A stretch of DNA of 64,000 bases, taken from positions 1 through 64,000 of the forward strand of contig CAZBWM010000011.1 of NCBI GenBank assembly GCA_964495375.1, read 5' to 3'. The translations under genes were made by a program, and so were the position numbers. Under the pieces are notes generated by a model, which made no database searches, had not been told where the DNA came from, and saw only the letters and a list, made by a program, of their open reading frames with translations. The stretch comes from JAIESQ01 sp964495375. Lineage in GTDB: Bacteria > Planctomycetota > Planctomycetia > Pirellulales > JAEUIK01. This document shows positions 31,679 through 40,690 of this stretch, in pieces (the stretch's first letter is position 1; the number at the start of each line of letters is the position of its first letter).

Positions 31679-32746
31679 TCAAGCCAACCGCGGCCAGGCC
31701 GCCAGCACTTCGGCCGGGCTGGCCGTGCCGGTCGTCCCTAACTGCCGTATCGTGATCGACGCCACGAGATTGCCGACTGCAGCCGCCTCGGTCGGGCTGG
31801 CGCCCGAGAGCAGTGAGGCCACCATGCCGGCCGTTACGCTGTCGCCGGCGCCCACCGGGTCGATCGGCCCCTCGGGCACCAGGGCCGGCACGCGCACCGT
31901 GGGGCGCCCCGGTTCGACGACCAGAATCCCCTGCTCGGCCAATGTGCAGAACAGTGGGCGCCCGGTGCTGGCCGCCAACGTTTCCGCAGCGCGCTCGACG
32001 GTTTTCAAATCGCCGGCCGCTTCCGCCGCGGCCGCGTGTTGTGCGCCTGCTTTCTCCGCGCTCCAACTGGCGGCTGCCCGCACGCACTCGGCGCGGTTCG
32101 GTTTGAGCACGCCGGCACGAAAGCGGTGAATGTGCGCTCGGCTATCGATGAACACCAGCTTGTCGGGGCGCGCGGCGCACAGCTCTGCCAATCGCTCGCG
32201 CACGGCCGGTGTCACCACGCCCCAGCCCTCTTCGTTCACCTGATCGAGCACGATCAGCCCGTCGGTCGTGTCCAGCGCCGTGGCGACGCGCGTCAACAGT
32301 TCGCGCTCGGTGTCGGTGGCCAGCGCCTCGCGATTGCGCAGGTCGATGCGGTTGAGCTCGCGCCACTGCCCATCGGGCTGGCGGCGCATCGGCTTGGTGT
32401 AGGTGGGCGTCTTGCGGCGCTTGTCTTGCAAAATGTGCCCGGGATCGACCGGTAGCGCCTCGAGCGCCTGCAAGAGATCAAACGCCTGACCGTCTTCGCC
32501 GATGACCGTCACCGGCACCAACCGCCCGACCCCCAGCGCCGCCAGGTTGTTGATGATCGTCCCCAAGGCACCGGGATTGTTGCGGATGCGCGTGACCTGG
32601 TAGGCCTCGAGGCCGGTCTCGATCGACAGCTCTTGGAGATCGGGATCGATGTCGAGATAGCGATCGAGGAACAGATCGCCGACGAGCCCGATCGTGAGCC
32701 CTTGGAACTTGCCGAGCGTGGCTTGCAATCGGTCAAGCGTGATCAC
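31679..32746 (-). CDS. PfkB-family sugar kinase (RfaE/HldE-like)
   Basis: The 355-residue protein is a ribokinase-type kinase. It has LVGDLFLDRYLDID near the N-terminus, the NNPGALGTIINNLAALG segment typical of heptose-phosphate kinases, and the catalytic anion-hole motif DPVGAGDSVTAGMVASLLSG near residue 295. It lacks the C-terminal nucleotidyltransferase domain of HldE. It is the third gene of a leftward set after the xylose-isomerase-like and HAD genes (39 bases after the latter). The phosphorylated sugar is unknown; heptose-like or pentose substrates are both possible. Confidence 0.85.
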   Translation of the reverse strand: MITLDRLQATLGKFQGLTIGLVGDLFLDRYLDIDPDLQELSIETGLEAYQVTRIRNNPGALGTIINNLAALGVGRLVPVTVIGEDGQAFDLLQALEALPVDPGHILQDKRRKTPTYTKPMRRQPDGQWRELNRIDLRNREALATDTERELLTRVATALDTTDGLIVLDQVNEEGWGVVTPAVRERLAELCAARPDKLVFIDSRAHIHRFRAGVLKPNRAECVRAAASWSAEKAGAQHAAAAEAAGDLKTVERAAETLAASTGRPLFCTLAEQGILVVEPGRPTVRVPALVPEGPIDPVGAGDSVTAGMVASLLSGASPTEAAAVGNLVASITIRQLGTTGTASPAEVLAAWPRLA

Positions 32747-32785
32747 AGTTAGGGCCCCAGGATGCGGCTACAGCCCAGCACACGG

Positions 32786-33616
32786 CTACAGGCCCAGCAC
32801 ACGGAACAATTCGTCCTGGCAACGATAGTCGCCGATGATAATGTCGGCGCCGGCCGGAATCAGCCGACCCCGCTTCCACTCGTTGATTCCTTGGCGGGCT
32901 TCTTCTTCACTGGCCACGCCGATCGCCACGCCGCCGGCCTGACGCACTTCCTGTATCTCGACGAAGCCGTCGCCGAAGCCGATGAGTTGGTGCCCGGCCA
33001 CGCCTGCCTCGCCGATGATCCGGTCGATGATCATCTTCTTGGAGAAGTTCTTGTAATCGTCGAGCGCACCGTAGATGTGCTCGCCGAAGTACTCGGCCAC
33101 ACCGAGGACCGTCGCTTCTTCGCGCACGTATTTGACGTCGGTCCCCGAAGCCAGGTAGAGCTCGAGCCCCAGCCCGCGCAATCGCTCCAGCAATTGATGG
33201 CTTCCAGGCACCGTGAGCGACTCGGGCGTGACGGTACCGCTCGCCAGCCCACTCACGCGCCCGTGAATTTGCGCCGAGAGCAGATCGTGGTAGCGGCTCT
33301 TGTATTCCAGCGGGTCGCGCGGTGTGCCACCACGGGCTTTGACTTCATCCCCCAGTTGAATCATCTGGTAGATCGTTTGCCGGCCGTTGAGCCGCATGAC
33401 GAACTCTTCGACCTTCTCGCTCAGCTCGGAGCGCGTCTCGCTCGTGCCAGTCTCCGCCAGCACGTCGACCATCATGGGGATCATCACTTGCGGCCAGTTG
33501 CGGCGGATGAGCGACAGCGTGCCGTCGAAATCGAACAGCACCGCGCGAAAGTCGCCGCGGCGAAAGTCGGGCCGCAGAATCTCGATCTCGGTCGATGAAG
33601 AGCTCGTGGTCGTCAT
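32786..33616 (-). CDS. HAD-superfamily phosphatase
   Basis: The 276-residue protein has the HAD motif I LFDFDGTLSLIR at about 27-38, motif II in LYLASGTD near residue 153, a Lys in the SKKMIIDRII region and motif III/IV in LIGFGDGFVEIQEV. The cap between motifs I and II is helical, as in phosphoglycolate-phosphatase-like enzymes. It probably removes phosphate from a sugar phosphate made by the neighbouring sugar genes. It begins 18 bases after the xylose-isomerase-like gene stop and is part of the same leftward transcript. Confidence 0.88.
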   Translation of the reverse strand: MTTTSSSSTEIEILRPDFRRGDFRAVLFDFDGTLSLIRRNWPQVMIPMMVDVLAETGTSETRSELSEKVEEFVMRLNGRQTIYQMIQLGDEVKARGGTPRDPLEYKSRYHDLLSAQIHGRVSGLASGTVTPESLTVPGSHQLLERLRGLGLELYLASGTDVKYVREEATVLGVAEYFGEHIYGALDDYKNFSKKMIIDRIIGEAGVAGHQLIGFGDGFVEIQEVRQAGGVAIGVASEEEARQGINEWKRGRLIPAGADIIIGDYRCQDELFRVLGL

Positions 33617-33634
33617 AGAGTGTTGTCGCGAAAT

Positions 33635-34681
33635 CTAGCCGCGCCCCTTGCGCCCCAACAGGTGTTCCAGGATGTAGCGCTCCAGCCCCTCATAATCGCG
33701 GGCCGCGCGAAACTCTTCGACTTTCGCGGCGTCGACCGCGCGGACCAGCTCGAGCAAGTGATTGAACATGGCCAGGCTGTTGGCCAGATGCTTTGTGCCG
33801 TCGGCCTGCTTAGTGGTGCGCATCGCCTTGATATCGAGCCCGACCACGCCGATGTCGTAGTACTTGGCTCGCTCCAGCACCCACACCTGGTTAAAGGCCC
33901 GCCGCAAGTCGACCGAGCCGAACGTTTTGTCCTGGTCGTATTTCAGACCGTTCTGATCGTTGAGGTGCACGCCCCACAGCTTGCCGTGCCAGAGGGCGTA
34001 GGCCATGTCGTCGGCCGGATCGAGGCCCGCCAGAATGCTGTGCGCGCTTTCGATCAACACGCCGACGCGCTTGGGGTCGAGCGTGCGATAGACCAGCCCC
34101 ATGAAGTGGCCGACCGTCGGGCAGTAGGCCTGATCCATCGGTTCGTTGGGCTTCATTTCGCCGACGACGCGAATCTTCGGATCGGCTTTCAAGATGTCAT
34201 CGATCGCATCGACCAGCCGGCCGACCGCGGCGCTGGCGTCCTTGGCTTCGCGAATGTACGTTCCCTCGCGCGCCGGCCAGAGGACCATCAGGTCGATGTC
34301 CATCATCCGGGCGATATCGACCGCGCGGCGCGTGCGGTCGCGGGCGTAGGTGCGATCGGCCGCTTTGTTGGCCGTGTAACCGCCGTCGATCGTGCGGGCG
34401 TCTTCCCACAACCGCGGCGCGATGAACTCACCGGTGAGCCCTTCGCCGTCGAGCATCTTCTTGACCTTGGCCACGCCCTTGGCTGTCTGCACGGCGTCCC
34501 AATCGGCGGGCACCACGTCGTCGTCGTGCAATTGCACGTGCGTGAAGCCGAGCTCGCGATACTCGCGAATCTTCTTGGCCAAGGGAACTTCCTTGCGAAC
34601 CGGCGGGCCGAACGGATCGGCGCCGGTCGAGATGTTCCAAGGTCCGAAACTGAAACGATAAGGGTTTGCCTGCTTGGCCAT
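33635..34681 (-). CDS. Xylose-isomerase-like TIM-barrel protein
   Basis: With the ATG at 34681 the protein has 348 residues. It resembles bacterial xylose isomerase: YRFSFGPWNISTGADPFGP at the start, the catalytic His in THVQLHDDDVVP, GGYTANKAADRTYARD, LMVLWPAREG, the metal-binding EMKPNEP, GVLIESAH (E and H of the second metal site), LWGVHLNDQNG and LDIKAMRT. All metal-ligand positions I can place are acidic or His. The spacing and details differ from true XylA (for example ESAH rather than ETGHE), so the substrate may be another aldose. It leads an operon with a HAD phosphatase and a PfkB kinase. Confidence 0.8.
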   Translation of the reverse strand: MAKQANPYRFSFGPWNISTGADPFGPPVRKEVPLAKKIREYRELGFTHVQLHDDDVVPADWDAVQTAKGVAKVKKMLDGEGLTGEFIAPRLWEDARTIDGGYTANKAADRTYARDRTRRAVDIARMMDIDLMVLWPAREGTYIREAKDASAAVGRLVDAIDDILKADPKIRVVGEMKPNEPMDQAYCPTVGHFMGLVYRTLDPKRVGVLIESAHSILAGLDPADDMAYALWHGKLWGVHLNDQNGLKYDQDKTFGSVDLRRAFNQVWVLERAKYYDIGVVGLDIKAMRTTKQADGTKHLANSLAMFNHLLELVRAVDAAKVEEFRAARDYEGLERYILEHLLGRKGRG

Positions 34682-34842
34682 GGACCGCTCGCTCCCGAGG
34701 TCGCCCGGTGGTGCGCCGGTGCGGTAGCGTCGCCCAAAACTTGGGGGCAAACCGCAGCGGAAAGAGCGGTTAGTCTAGTCGAGCAACGGTGGCCGCGCAA
34801 GGGGGAGAAGATGTCGCAGCCAATCGGGAAAACCACGGAGCG

Positions 34843-34952
34843 CGTTAGCCGCGGAGCTTGCTCCGCGCGCTAGCGGGTTCGACTCCAACTCACGTCAGCT
34901 AGATCGCGGACTTCGACAAGCTCAGCCGAGCAGATAAATCCCGCGGCTAACG
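34843..34952. repeat. Inverted repeat CGTTAGCCGCGG with inner palindrome
   Basis: A perfect 12-bp inverted repeat (34843-34854 and 34941-34952) spans 110 bases. Inside it is the 16-nt palindrome GCGGAGCTTGCTCCGC (34851-34866). It fills most of the gap between the xylose-isomerase-like gene start and the end of the small exported-protein gene. Confidence 0.7.
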
Positions 34953-34959
34953 ATCTGGC

Positions 34960-35316
34960 TCACGGCGCTTCAGGCCGCTCCAAGCGCATCCACTCGTCCA
35001 TCGTGGCCGGGGCGTCACGCTCTTTCGAGCCGAACAAATTGCCCAGGCTGAAGCCGCCTCCGCGATGGCGGTGACTGACTTTCATCGGCTTCGGCGCCGG
35101 GGTCATGACGGTCTTGGTGCGCGAGAAAAATCCTCGCGTGCCGGACGACATCCGCTGCCAGAAAGTCCCTTCCTCTTCCGAGGCAAGTTCCCACGACGAT
35201 CGCTCCGGCGCAGGCAACGTCCGCACCTTGGTCGAGCGGCTCTCACCGCGCGCCGCCGATAGCGACAACAGACAACCGAGCATGGCGATCAATGCCGTGC
35301 GCGCGATCCGCGTCAT
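34960..35316 (-). CDS. Small exported protein
   Basis: With the ATG at 35316, supported by GAGGAG 8 bases upstream, the protein has 118 residues. It starts MTRIARTALIAMLGCLLSLSAARGE, a clear signal peptide with probable cleavage after SAARG. The mature part is basic and has RMSSGTRGFFSRTKTVM, a Gly/His-rich stretch (SHRHRGGGFSLGNLFGS) and an acidic end. Secreted basic peptides like this occur in planctomycetes with no known function. The longer ORF to 35508 is rejected because it lacks a ribosome site and adds residues before the signal peptide. Confidence 0.7.
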   Translation of the reverse strand: MTRIARTALIAMLGCLLSLSAARGESRSTKVRTLPAPERSSWELASEEEGTFWQRMSSGTRGFFSRTKTVMTPAPKPMKVSHRHRGGGFSLGNLFGSKERDAPATMDEWMRLERPEAP

Positions 35317-35550
35317 GACACGTTCTCCTCGAATGAGCAATTGGGCGGATGAAGGCCGCCGTGCGAAGGGGGCGGGAGTGTCTCCAAATCCCGTGGAAAT
35401 GTCCAGGCCGAATTGGCTGCTAGCCAGGGGCCGCCGTCCGGGCCGAGGATTGTCGCTCGCCGTCGATTGAACTAGCATGACGCTGCGCCGCAAAATGCCA
35501 GCATCCAACGGTTTTCAACGACTTTTCACCGCGAGCAAGGTAGCCCCTCC

Positions 35551-36381
35551 GTGCCAGCATCGACCCCGCCAGCACTCCGCATCGGCTTTGTCGGGGCCGG
35601 ACAGATGGCCACGGCGCTGGCCAACGGCTTTCTGCGAGCCGGCCTGATCTCCGCCGATCGCCTGCTCGCCTGCGATGCCTTGCCGGCCGCCGCCGAGCGG
35701 TTTGCCAAGGCCACCGGCGCGGGCACCGCGGCCACGAACGCGCAGGCCATGCAACAGGCCGACGTCGTTATTCTGGCCGTCAGGCCGCAGCACTTGCCCG
35801 GCGTGCTCGATGAGTTGCGCGGCAAGCTCACCCCCCAGCAGCTCGTGATCTCGATCGCCGCCGGCGTGCGGCTCGACACCATCGCCGAGCGGCTTGGCCC
35901 CGGGCCGCGTCTGGTGCGTGTGATGCCGAATACGCCCTGCCTGGTCGGGCAAGGGGCGAGCGCTTATGCCCTGGGCCGGAGCGCCACCCCGGCTGACAAT
36001 GCTCTGGTGCGCCAACTGCTCGAAGCGGTCGGCGTGGCCGTCGCCGTCAGTGAATCATCGCTCGACGCCGTGACGGGGCTCTCCGGATCGGGCCCGGCGT
36101 TCGTCTACGTGATGATCGAAGCTCTGGCCGATGGCGGTGTGCGAATGGGGCTGCCGCGCGACGTTGCTTTGGCGCTGGCGGCACAAACCGTCAAAGGAGC
36201 CGCCGACATGGTCCTCTCCACCGGGCAGCATCCCGCCCTGCTTAAGGATCAGGTCACCAGCCCCGGCGGAACGACGATCGCCGGCTTGCAGGCCCTGGAA
36301 ACCGGCGGCCTGCGAGCGGCCCTGATGTCGGCAGTCGAAGCGGCCACCCGTCGCGCCACGGAGCTTTCGAGTGTACAATAA
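35551..36381 (+). CDS. proC: Pyrroline-5-carboxylate reductase
   Basis: The 276-residue enzyme makes proline from pyrroline-5-carboxylate with NAD(P)H. It has the Rossmann motif IGFVGAGQMATALANGFL at about 10-27, VVILAVRPQ, VMPNTPCLVGQGASAY, the conserved VTGLSGSGPAFVYVMIEAL, and the C-terminal signature LKDQVTSPGGTTIAGLQALE. The length is typical. It starts a rightward group followed by two small conserved genes. The region upstream (35317-35550) is a short divergent intergenic region with the exported-protein gene. Confidence 0.96.
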   Translation: MPASTPPALRIGFVGAGQMATALANGFLRAGLISADRLLACDALPAAAERFAKATGAGTAATNAQAMQQADVVILAVRPQHLPGVLDELRGKLTPQQLVISIAAGVRLDTIAERLGPGPRLVRVMPNTPCLVGQGASAYALGRSATPADNALVRQLLEAVGVAVAVSESSLDAVTGLSGSGPAFVYVMIEALADGGVRMGLPRDVALALAAQTVKGAADMVLSTGQHPALLKDQVTSPGGTTIAGLQALETGGLRAALMSAVEAATRRATELSSVQ

Positions 36382-36453
36382 GCGCGCCGCCGGCGGCCGC
36401 GTGTTGCGGCTCTGGTACGCCCCTGGCGGCGCTGGGTTGACGGACGAGGTGAC

Positions 36454-36717
36454 ATGTCCATTTTTGCCATCATCGACGACAAGCACGTCCCCCTGTTTCG
36501 CGTGATGTGGGTCGCCTCGGTACCCCACTTCTGCGGGTCGGAGGACTGCCTGCACGAAGGGGACTACGAGGTCCGGCTCGAACAAGGCGAATCGGTCTGG
36601 GCCAACCGCGAGGAACGCGACCTGGTGCTCGTCGCCCTGCAGCAATGGCACGACGGAGTCGAGCCCGACGAAGACGATGGCGACGCCGCGGAGGATGACT
36701 CCGCCGAAGAAACTTAA
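36454..36717 (+). CDS. Small conserved hypothetical protein (87 aa)
   Basis: The protein reads MSIFAIIDDKHVPLFRVMWV, then VPHFCGSEDCLHEGDYEVRLEQGES (in parts, with two Cys), and ends in a very acidic tail (DEDDGDAAEDDSAEET). It has no membrane segment. GAGGTGAC precedes the ATG. It lies 72 bases after proC and 79 bases before the next small gene on the same strand, so the three may be co-transcribed. The function is unknown. The two Cys (CGSEDC) could bind metal, but there is no second pair. Confidence 0.6.
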   Translation: MSIFAIIDDKHVPLFRVMWVASVPHFCGSEDCLHEGDYEVRLEQGESVWANREERDLVLVALQQWHDGVEPDEDDGDAAEDDSAEET

Positions 36718-36796
36718 CCGCCTCATCGCGACAGCCCGCCGCGCGACCGCAGTGTGGTCAGTTTATCGCGGCCTGGTCGAGACAAGGAACTGAGCC

Positions 36797-37273
36797 GTGC
36801 TTGACAACGACGACTACCGCTGGCGCGAAACTTACTTCGTCTATTTCGACGTCCATCGCCGGCCCACCCTGGCGCAATTGCAAACCGCGCTCAAAACGGT
36901 CAACAAGCGCTTTCAGTTCGATCACCCCGCGGCCGATGCCGCCGGGCACGTCGAATCGCTGACCGTCGTCTCGCCGGCCGACTACGCGGCGCTCGACATC
37001 AGTTACCTCGAAGGGGACGAAGTCGAAGAGCAGGGGGCCATTCTGGCCGACGAGATGAAGTCGGGCGTCACCGACCGCGAAGAGCGCCGCCAGATCGAAC
37101 GCATCACGCGCTCGACGGCCCGCTTCGACATCATGCACTTCGAACAAGTGATCGACGGCGACGAGGGGGACGAAATGTTCGACCCCAGCGCGCTGCTCCT
37201 GGTCATCGAAGCGCTCACCGAACTGACCGGCGGCATCGGCATCGACCCGCAGTCGGGCACGCTCGTCGGCTAG
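36797..37273 (+). CDS. Conserved hypothetical protein (158 aa)
   Basis: The protein starts MLDNDDYRWRETYFVYFDVH and has an alpha/beta layout with PTLAQLQTALKTVNKRF, a beta segment LTVVSPADYAALDISYLEGDE, and a long acidic middle. The end reads LLVIEALTELTGGIGIDPQSGTLVG. I recall similar planctomycete proteins with this DYRWRETYFV opening, all uncharacterised. No catalytic motif is seen. Its position after two other rightward genes suggests a small operon led by proC. Confidence 0.65.
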   Translation: MLDNDDYRWRETYFVYFDVHRRPTLAQLQTALKTVNKRFQFDHPAADAAGHVESLTVVSPADYAALDISYLEGDEVEEQGAILADEMKSGVTDREERRQIERITRSTARFDIMHFEQVIDGDEGDEMFDPSALLLVIEALTELTGGIGIDPQSGTLVG

Positions 37274-37331
37274 ATCGCTTTTCGAGCAGGTTGTTTGGGC
37301 GTCTGGCGATCCGCCATCCCCGCTCACTTCA

Positions 37332-40300
37332 TCAGTTGCCCTGAAAAAGCCCGCGCCCCGAACGCTTGTTGCTCGATGGCTCGCTGCCCCGGTTGGATTG
37401 GCCGCCGCGATCTGCCTCGGACCAGGGCCAGATCGATCGCCCTGGTGGTCGCTCGGCCGCGCTGCGACCTGACATCGAGCGATTCGAGTTGCCCTGGCTT
37501 TGTGATCGATTGGCAGGTGGTCGACTGGCCGGCGGTTGATTCGCTGGCGGTCGATAGGAAGGTTGTCGCGCGGAGGACGCCGGTCGCGAACCGTGTTCTT
37601 CCTGTGGCGCGAACTCGCGCGGCGCCATGCGAGCGCCGTTGTTCGGCGCGATGCTGCCGCGCAACGACGGCGACGGATTGCTTCTGACGGGTGGCGTCAT
37701 ATTGCCGCGACTCGACGACGCCATGTTCCCATGGTTCGACTGCCCGCCTGATAACGGTCGCCGCGGCGCATGGGGGGGAGGTGTCTGCCCCCCCGGGTAC
37801 GTGCTGTACTCGGGTAAGGGTCGGGCATAGCGCGAGTTGGCTCTTGGTCGGCGCGAGCTGCCTGGCGCGCCCGATTCAGCATTTGCGGCCGGATCGTACT
37901 CGCTGGCAGGAGCTTCCGAGCGCGGCTCGTACTCGCGCGTCGCCCGTTCGTCGTCCGGCCGACCTCCCTGGGGCGGTGCTTCGTACGTATGCATGTCGTC
38001 AGGCGACGTTGTCGTGTCCGACTCGATCTCTTGCGTGGCGGTTTCATCCGGCGCGAGCGATTCAGGCATGAATTCATCGACGGCCGTTTGCTCGCTCACC
38101 ACGGGCGGCGCGGTTGGCCGGCGACGCGGCGGATACTGGCTCGCCGGCGATTGCCGAACCGGTGGTTCAGCGACTGCCGGTTCGTCGTCAGGCAGGGCAG
38201 GGGGAGGATCGACGCCGGCACCACTGGTCGCGGATCGACGACTTTCAAACGCGCCTCCGATTGAAGCAGGCGCACCCAGTGCCGGGCCCGATTCAGCGCT
38301 CGTTGACGCCGGGAACTTCGACTCGGTCGACGATGTTTCCTTGCCGCGCGGTACTCCGACAGGCGAAGATCCAAAAAGATCCGGCCCCTCGCCCGACGTC
38401 GTTGGCTTCGCCGGCGCGATAGGTTCGCTCACCGGAGCCGGCGATTCGGGGTCGCTGGTCAGCGACGGTTCCGCAGCAGCCGGCGGCGCAATCGGTAACG
38501 ACGTCGACGGCTCGCTGGGCAAGTCGGCGCATGCGAACTCGCCGGATTCAAGTTCACTAGAACCAGGTTCACCTCCGACATTGTGGTGCGCGGCGCTATC
38601 GCTCTGGGCTTGGGCGGTCACCGCATCGGTCGGAGTTTGATTCTGCATTTGTTCTGGTTCGACCGCCGGCGGTTGATCGGCAGGGCCTTGCTCGGAGGTC
38701 GCCGGCGCTTCACCGGCTCGCGGCCGTCGCGCAAACGGTTTGCGCAGCAGCCCTCGTCGGGCGACCTCGGGCACTTCTTGATTGGAATCGTTGCTCGACA
38801 GGGAACTCGAATCCGCAGCGCTCGCCGCGTTATCGCTCGCCAACGGCGCGTCCACATCGAGCGACTCACCCGCGACCACGGTTTCGGCCGGCTCGGCGTG
38901 CGCTAAATCATCGGACTCGTCGCCCGCTGCTTCTTCCTCGTTCGCGGAAGTCGTCAGTGGCGCCTCCGCTTCGCTCTCCTGGTGTTCTGTCGCCGCGTCC
39001 GCTGCGCGATCGACCGCCACCGGCCGCCGCTCGTCATTGCTAGATGACCCTTGGTGGCGCCGCGGCGCCACCACGGCCGGCCGCCGCTCGGCGATCGGTT
39101 CGGGGAGCGCACCTTCCTCGGCCGCCTTGAACACCCGCTGATCGTAGAGCGCCAGCGCGTGAATCGCGTGCCCTAGCGGGCCGATCTCCCACTCGCGGCT
39201 CGGCTGCGCCGCGAGAATGCCTGAGACGTACTTGACCGCCTTGACGACGCGCGGGTCGGTCAACTGCTCCTCGGGGAGCGAGTAGACGAACCATTCGAGA
39301 ATGTGGCCGCTCGTTTGCAATCGGCGATCCAAGTCGTCGCGGGCCTCGCGGCGGCGGAACCACTCAGTGCTGAACGAGCCGTCGGAGTTCTGCAGCGAGA
39401 AGTTGTAGCGGTGGTAGTCGTTCAAGTACTTTTGCGCGCGGAGCCAGGCGCCATCGATTTCATGCCCTTGCTTGGCGCGGTTGCGCACGGCGTACGCCAA
39501 GGCCGTCAGCCGGTGCGTGCCTCCGCAAGCCGCGTTGCTGAGAATGGGCGCTTTGAGCTCTTCCTTGATCAGCCGCGGGATGTCCCAGTCCTCCCCCTTG
39601 TCGTTCTTCCAGGTCATGTCCGAGTCGCAGTAGTGCGAAAAGGCGATGAGCTTGAACGTCAGTTCCATCCCGTCGTCGCAGGTTAGCTTCTCGGTTTCGA
39701 TCAGGTCGGCGATCGTGAACTTGCGATCCCCCACGCGCAGCGGGTAGTCCTTCGGCACGCGCGATTGCGCCAGAATCGCCAGCAACTGCGCGTAGTGCCC
39801 CTGCACGTAAGGCCCCTTGCGGGCGTTGACGCGGTTCTTGTCCAAGTACAGCAGTTCAAGCCCGTGACACGGCCCGTTCCAGCACAGGTACGACACGGCA
39901 TTGACCGTGGGCGCTTTGGGCCCGCCGCGATGAATTTTGGTGTGTACGCCGTAAGCGATGATGGCATGCATCATCTCCCACGGATTGTGGTCTCGGCTAT
40001 TGAGCTGGCGCTTGTAGTACGTGTTGAGCACGCGCCGCACGCGGGTCGAAAGCGCGCGCAGGTCGGAGTTGAGCGGCCGTCGCACCGGCGCGGTCGCCGG
40101 GCGCGCGCTGGAATCGTCGCCGGTTTCGTCAGCGACCTCATCGCGAGCGGCGCCATCTTCAGCGCTCGGTTCATCCGCCGCTCGATCAAGGGAGCGGTCA
40201 ATCGGCTGCGAAAGCGTGTCGTCGATGTCGGTCGTGGCCGCATCGCGGGCGTTGTCGACTGCGCTCGGCGGAGCGGTTGGCGCAGCGGAAATCGCCGGAG

Positions 40301-40562
40301 CCGCAGGCCGCCGAGTCTTCGAGGGCTTCGTCCGGGCCGCGATGATTGCGGCCGCTGAAACGTCAGCTTCGGCGGCGACTTCGCTGTCGACATGGTCGTC
40401 CAGCGGCCAGCCAGCAGCGCTCGCATCGCTAGGGGAAACCGCAACCAGCGGCAACGCTGAGTGAGCTTCCGTGGTCGGCGCAGAGCCCGCCGCTTCCGGC
40501 GGCCACCAGGCAAGATACGCGGCGACCGCGATCAAAGGTAAAATGCACAAGGTGCGAGCCAT
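37332..40562 (-). CDS. Large secreted protein: toroid-like domain plus disordered tail
   Basis: The 1076-residue protein has a signal peptide (MARTLCILPLIAVAAYLAWW). Residues about 170-470 form a folded helical domain with LNTYYKRQLNSRDHNPWEMMH, YGVHTKIHRG, YLCWNGPCHGLELL, HYCDSDMTWKNDKGEDW, NAACGGTHRLTALAYAVRNR and SGHILEWFVYSL. The repeated pairs of helices look like an alpha/alpha toroid, as in terpene-cyclase or prenyltransferase-like folds, but no DxDD or zinc motif is visible. Residues about 490-1076 are low-complexity Pro/Ser/Ala/Asn/Arg, probably disordered and perhaps wall-associated. The shape is known from planctomycetes; the function is unknown. Confidence 0.75.
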   Translation of the reverse strand: MARTLCILPLIAVAAYLAWWPPEAAGSAPTTEAHSALPLVAVSPSDASAAGWPLDDHVDSEVAAEADVSAAAIIAARTKPSKTRRPAAPAISAAPTAPPSAVDNARDAATTDIDDTLSQPIDRSLDRAADEPSAEDGAARDEVADETGDDSSARPATAPVRRPLNSDLRALSTRVRRVLNTYYKRQLNSRDHNPWEMMHAIIAYGVHTKIHRGGPKAPTVNAVSYLCWNGPCHGLELLYLDKNRVNARKGPYVQGHYAQLLAILAQSRVPKDYPLRVGDRKFTIADLIETEKLTCDDGMELTFKLIAFSHYCDSDMTWKNDKGEDWDIPRLIKEELKAPILSNAACGGTHRLTALAYAVRNRAKQGHEIDGAWLRAQKYLNDYHRYNFSLQNSDGSFSTEWFRRREARDDLDRRLQTSGHILEWFVYSLPEEQLTDPRVVKAVKYVSGILAAQPSREWEIGPLGHAIHALALYDQRVFKAAEEGALPEPIAERRPAVVAPRRHQGSSSNDERRPVAVDRAADAATEHQESEAEAPLTTSANEEEAAGDESDDLAHAEPAETVVAGESLDVDAPLASDNAASAADSSSLSSNDSNQEVPEVARRGLLRKPFARRPRAGEAPATSEQGPADQPPAVEPEQMQNQTPTDAVTAQAQSDSAAHHNVGGEPGSSELESGEFACADLPSEPSTSLPIAPPAAAEPSLTSDPESPAPVSEPIAPAKPTTSGEGPDLFGSSPVGVPRGKETSSTESKFPASTSAESGPALGAPASIGGAFESRRSATSGAGVDPPPALPDDEPAVAEPPVRQSPASQYPPRRRPTAPPVVSEQTAVDEFMPESLAPDETATQEIESDTTTSPDDMHTYEAPPQGGRPDDERATREYEPRSEAPASEYDPAANAESGAPGSSRRPRANSRYARPLPEYSTYPGGQTPPPHAPRRPLSGGQSNHGNMASSSRGNMTPPVRSNPSPSLRGSIAPNNGARMAPREFAPQEEHGSRPASSARQPSYRPPANQPPASRPPANRSQSQGNSNRSMSGRSAAERPPGRSIWPWSEADRGGQSNRGSEPSSNKRSGRGLFQGN

Positions 40563-40690
40563 GCTATCACCGCGGGCCGTGTTAATGAGTAGCAGTGGTA
40601 TCGGTTATCCGGTGCGCCGAATCCAACCCCACTCGTTGCTAGCATCCGCTGGCAGCGTGCGGTGACCCCAGCGAGCGGAGCAATTCCTCG

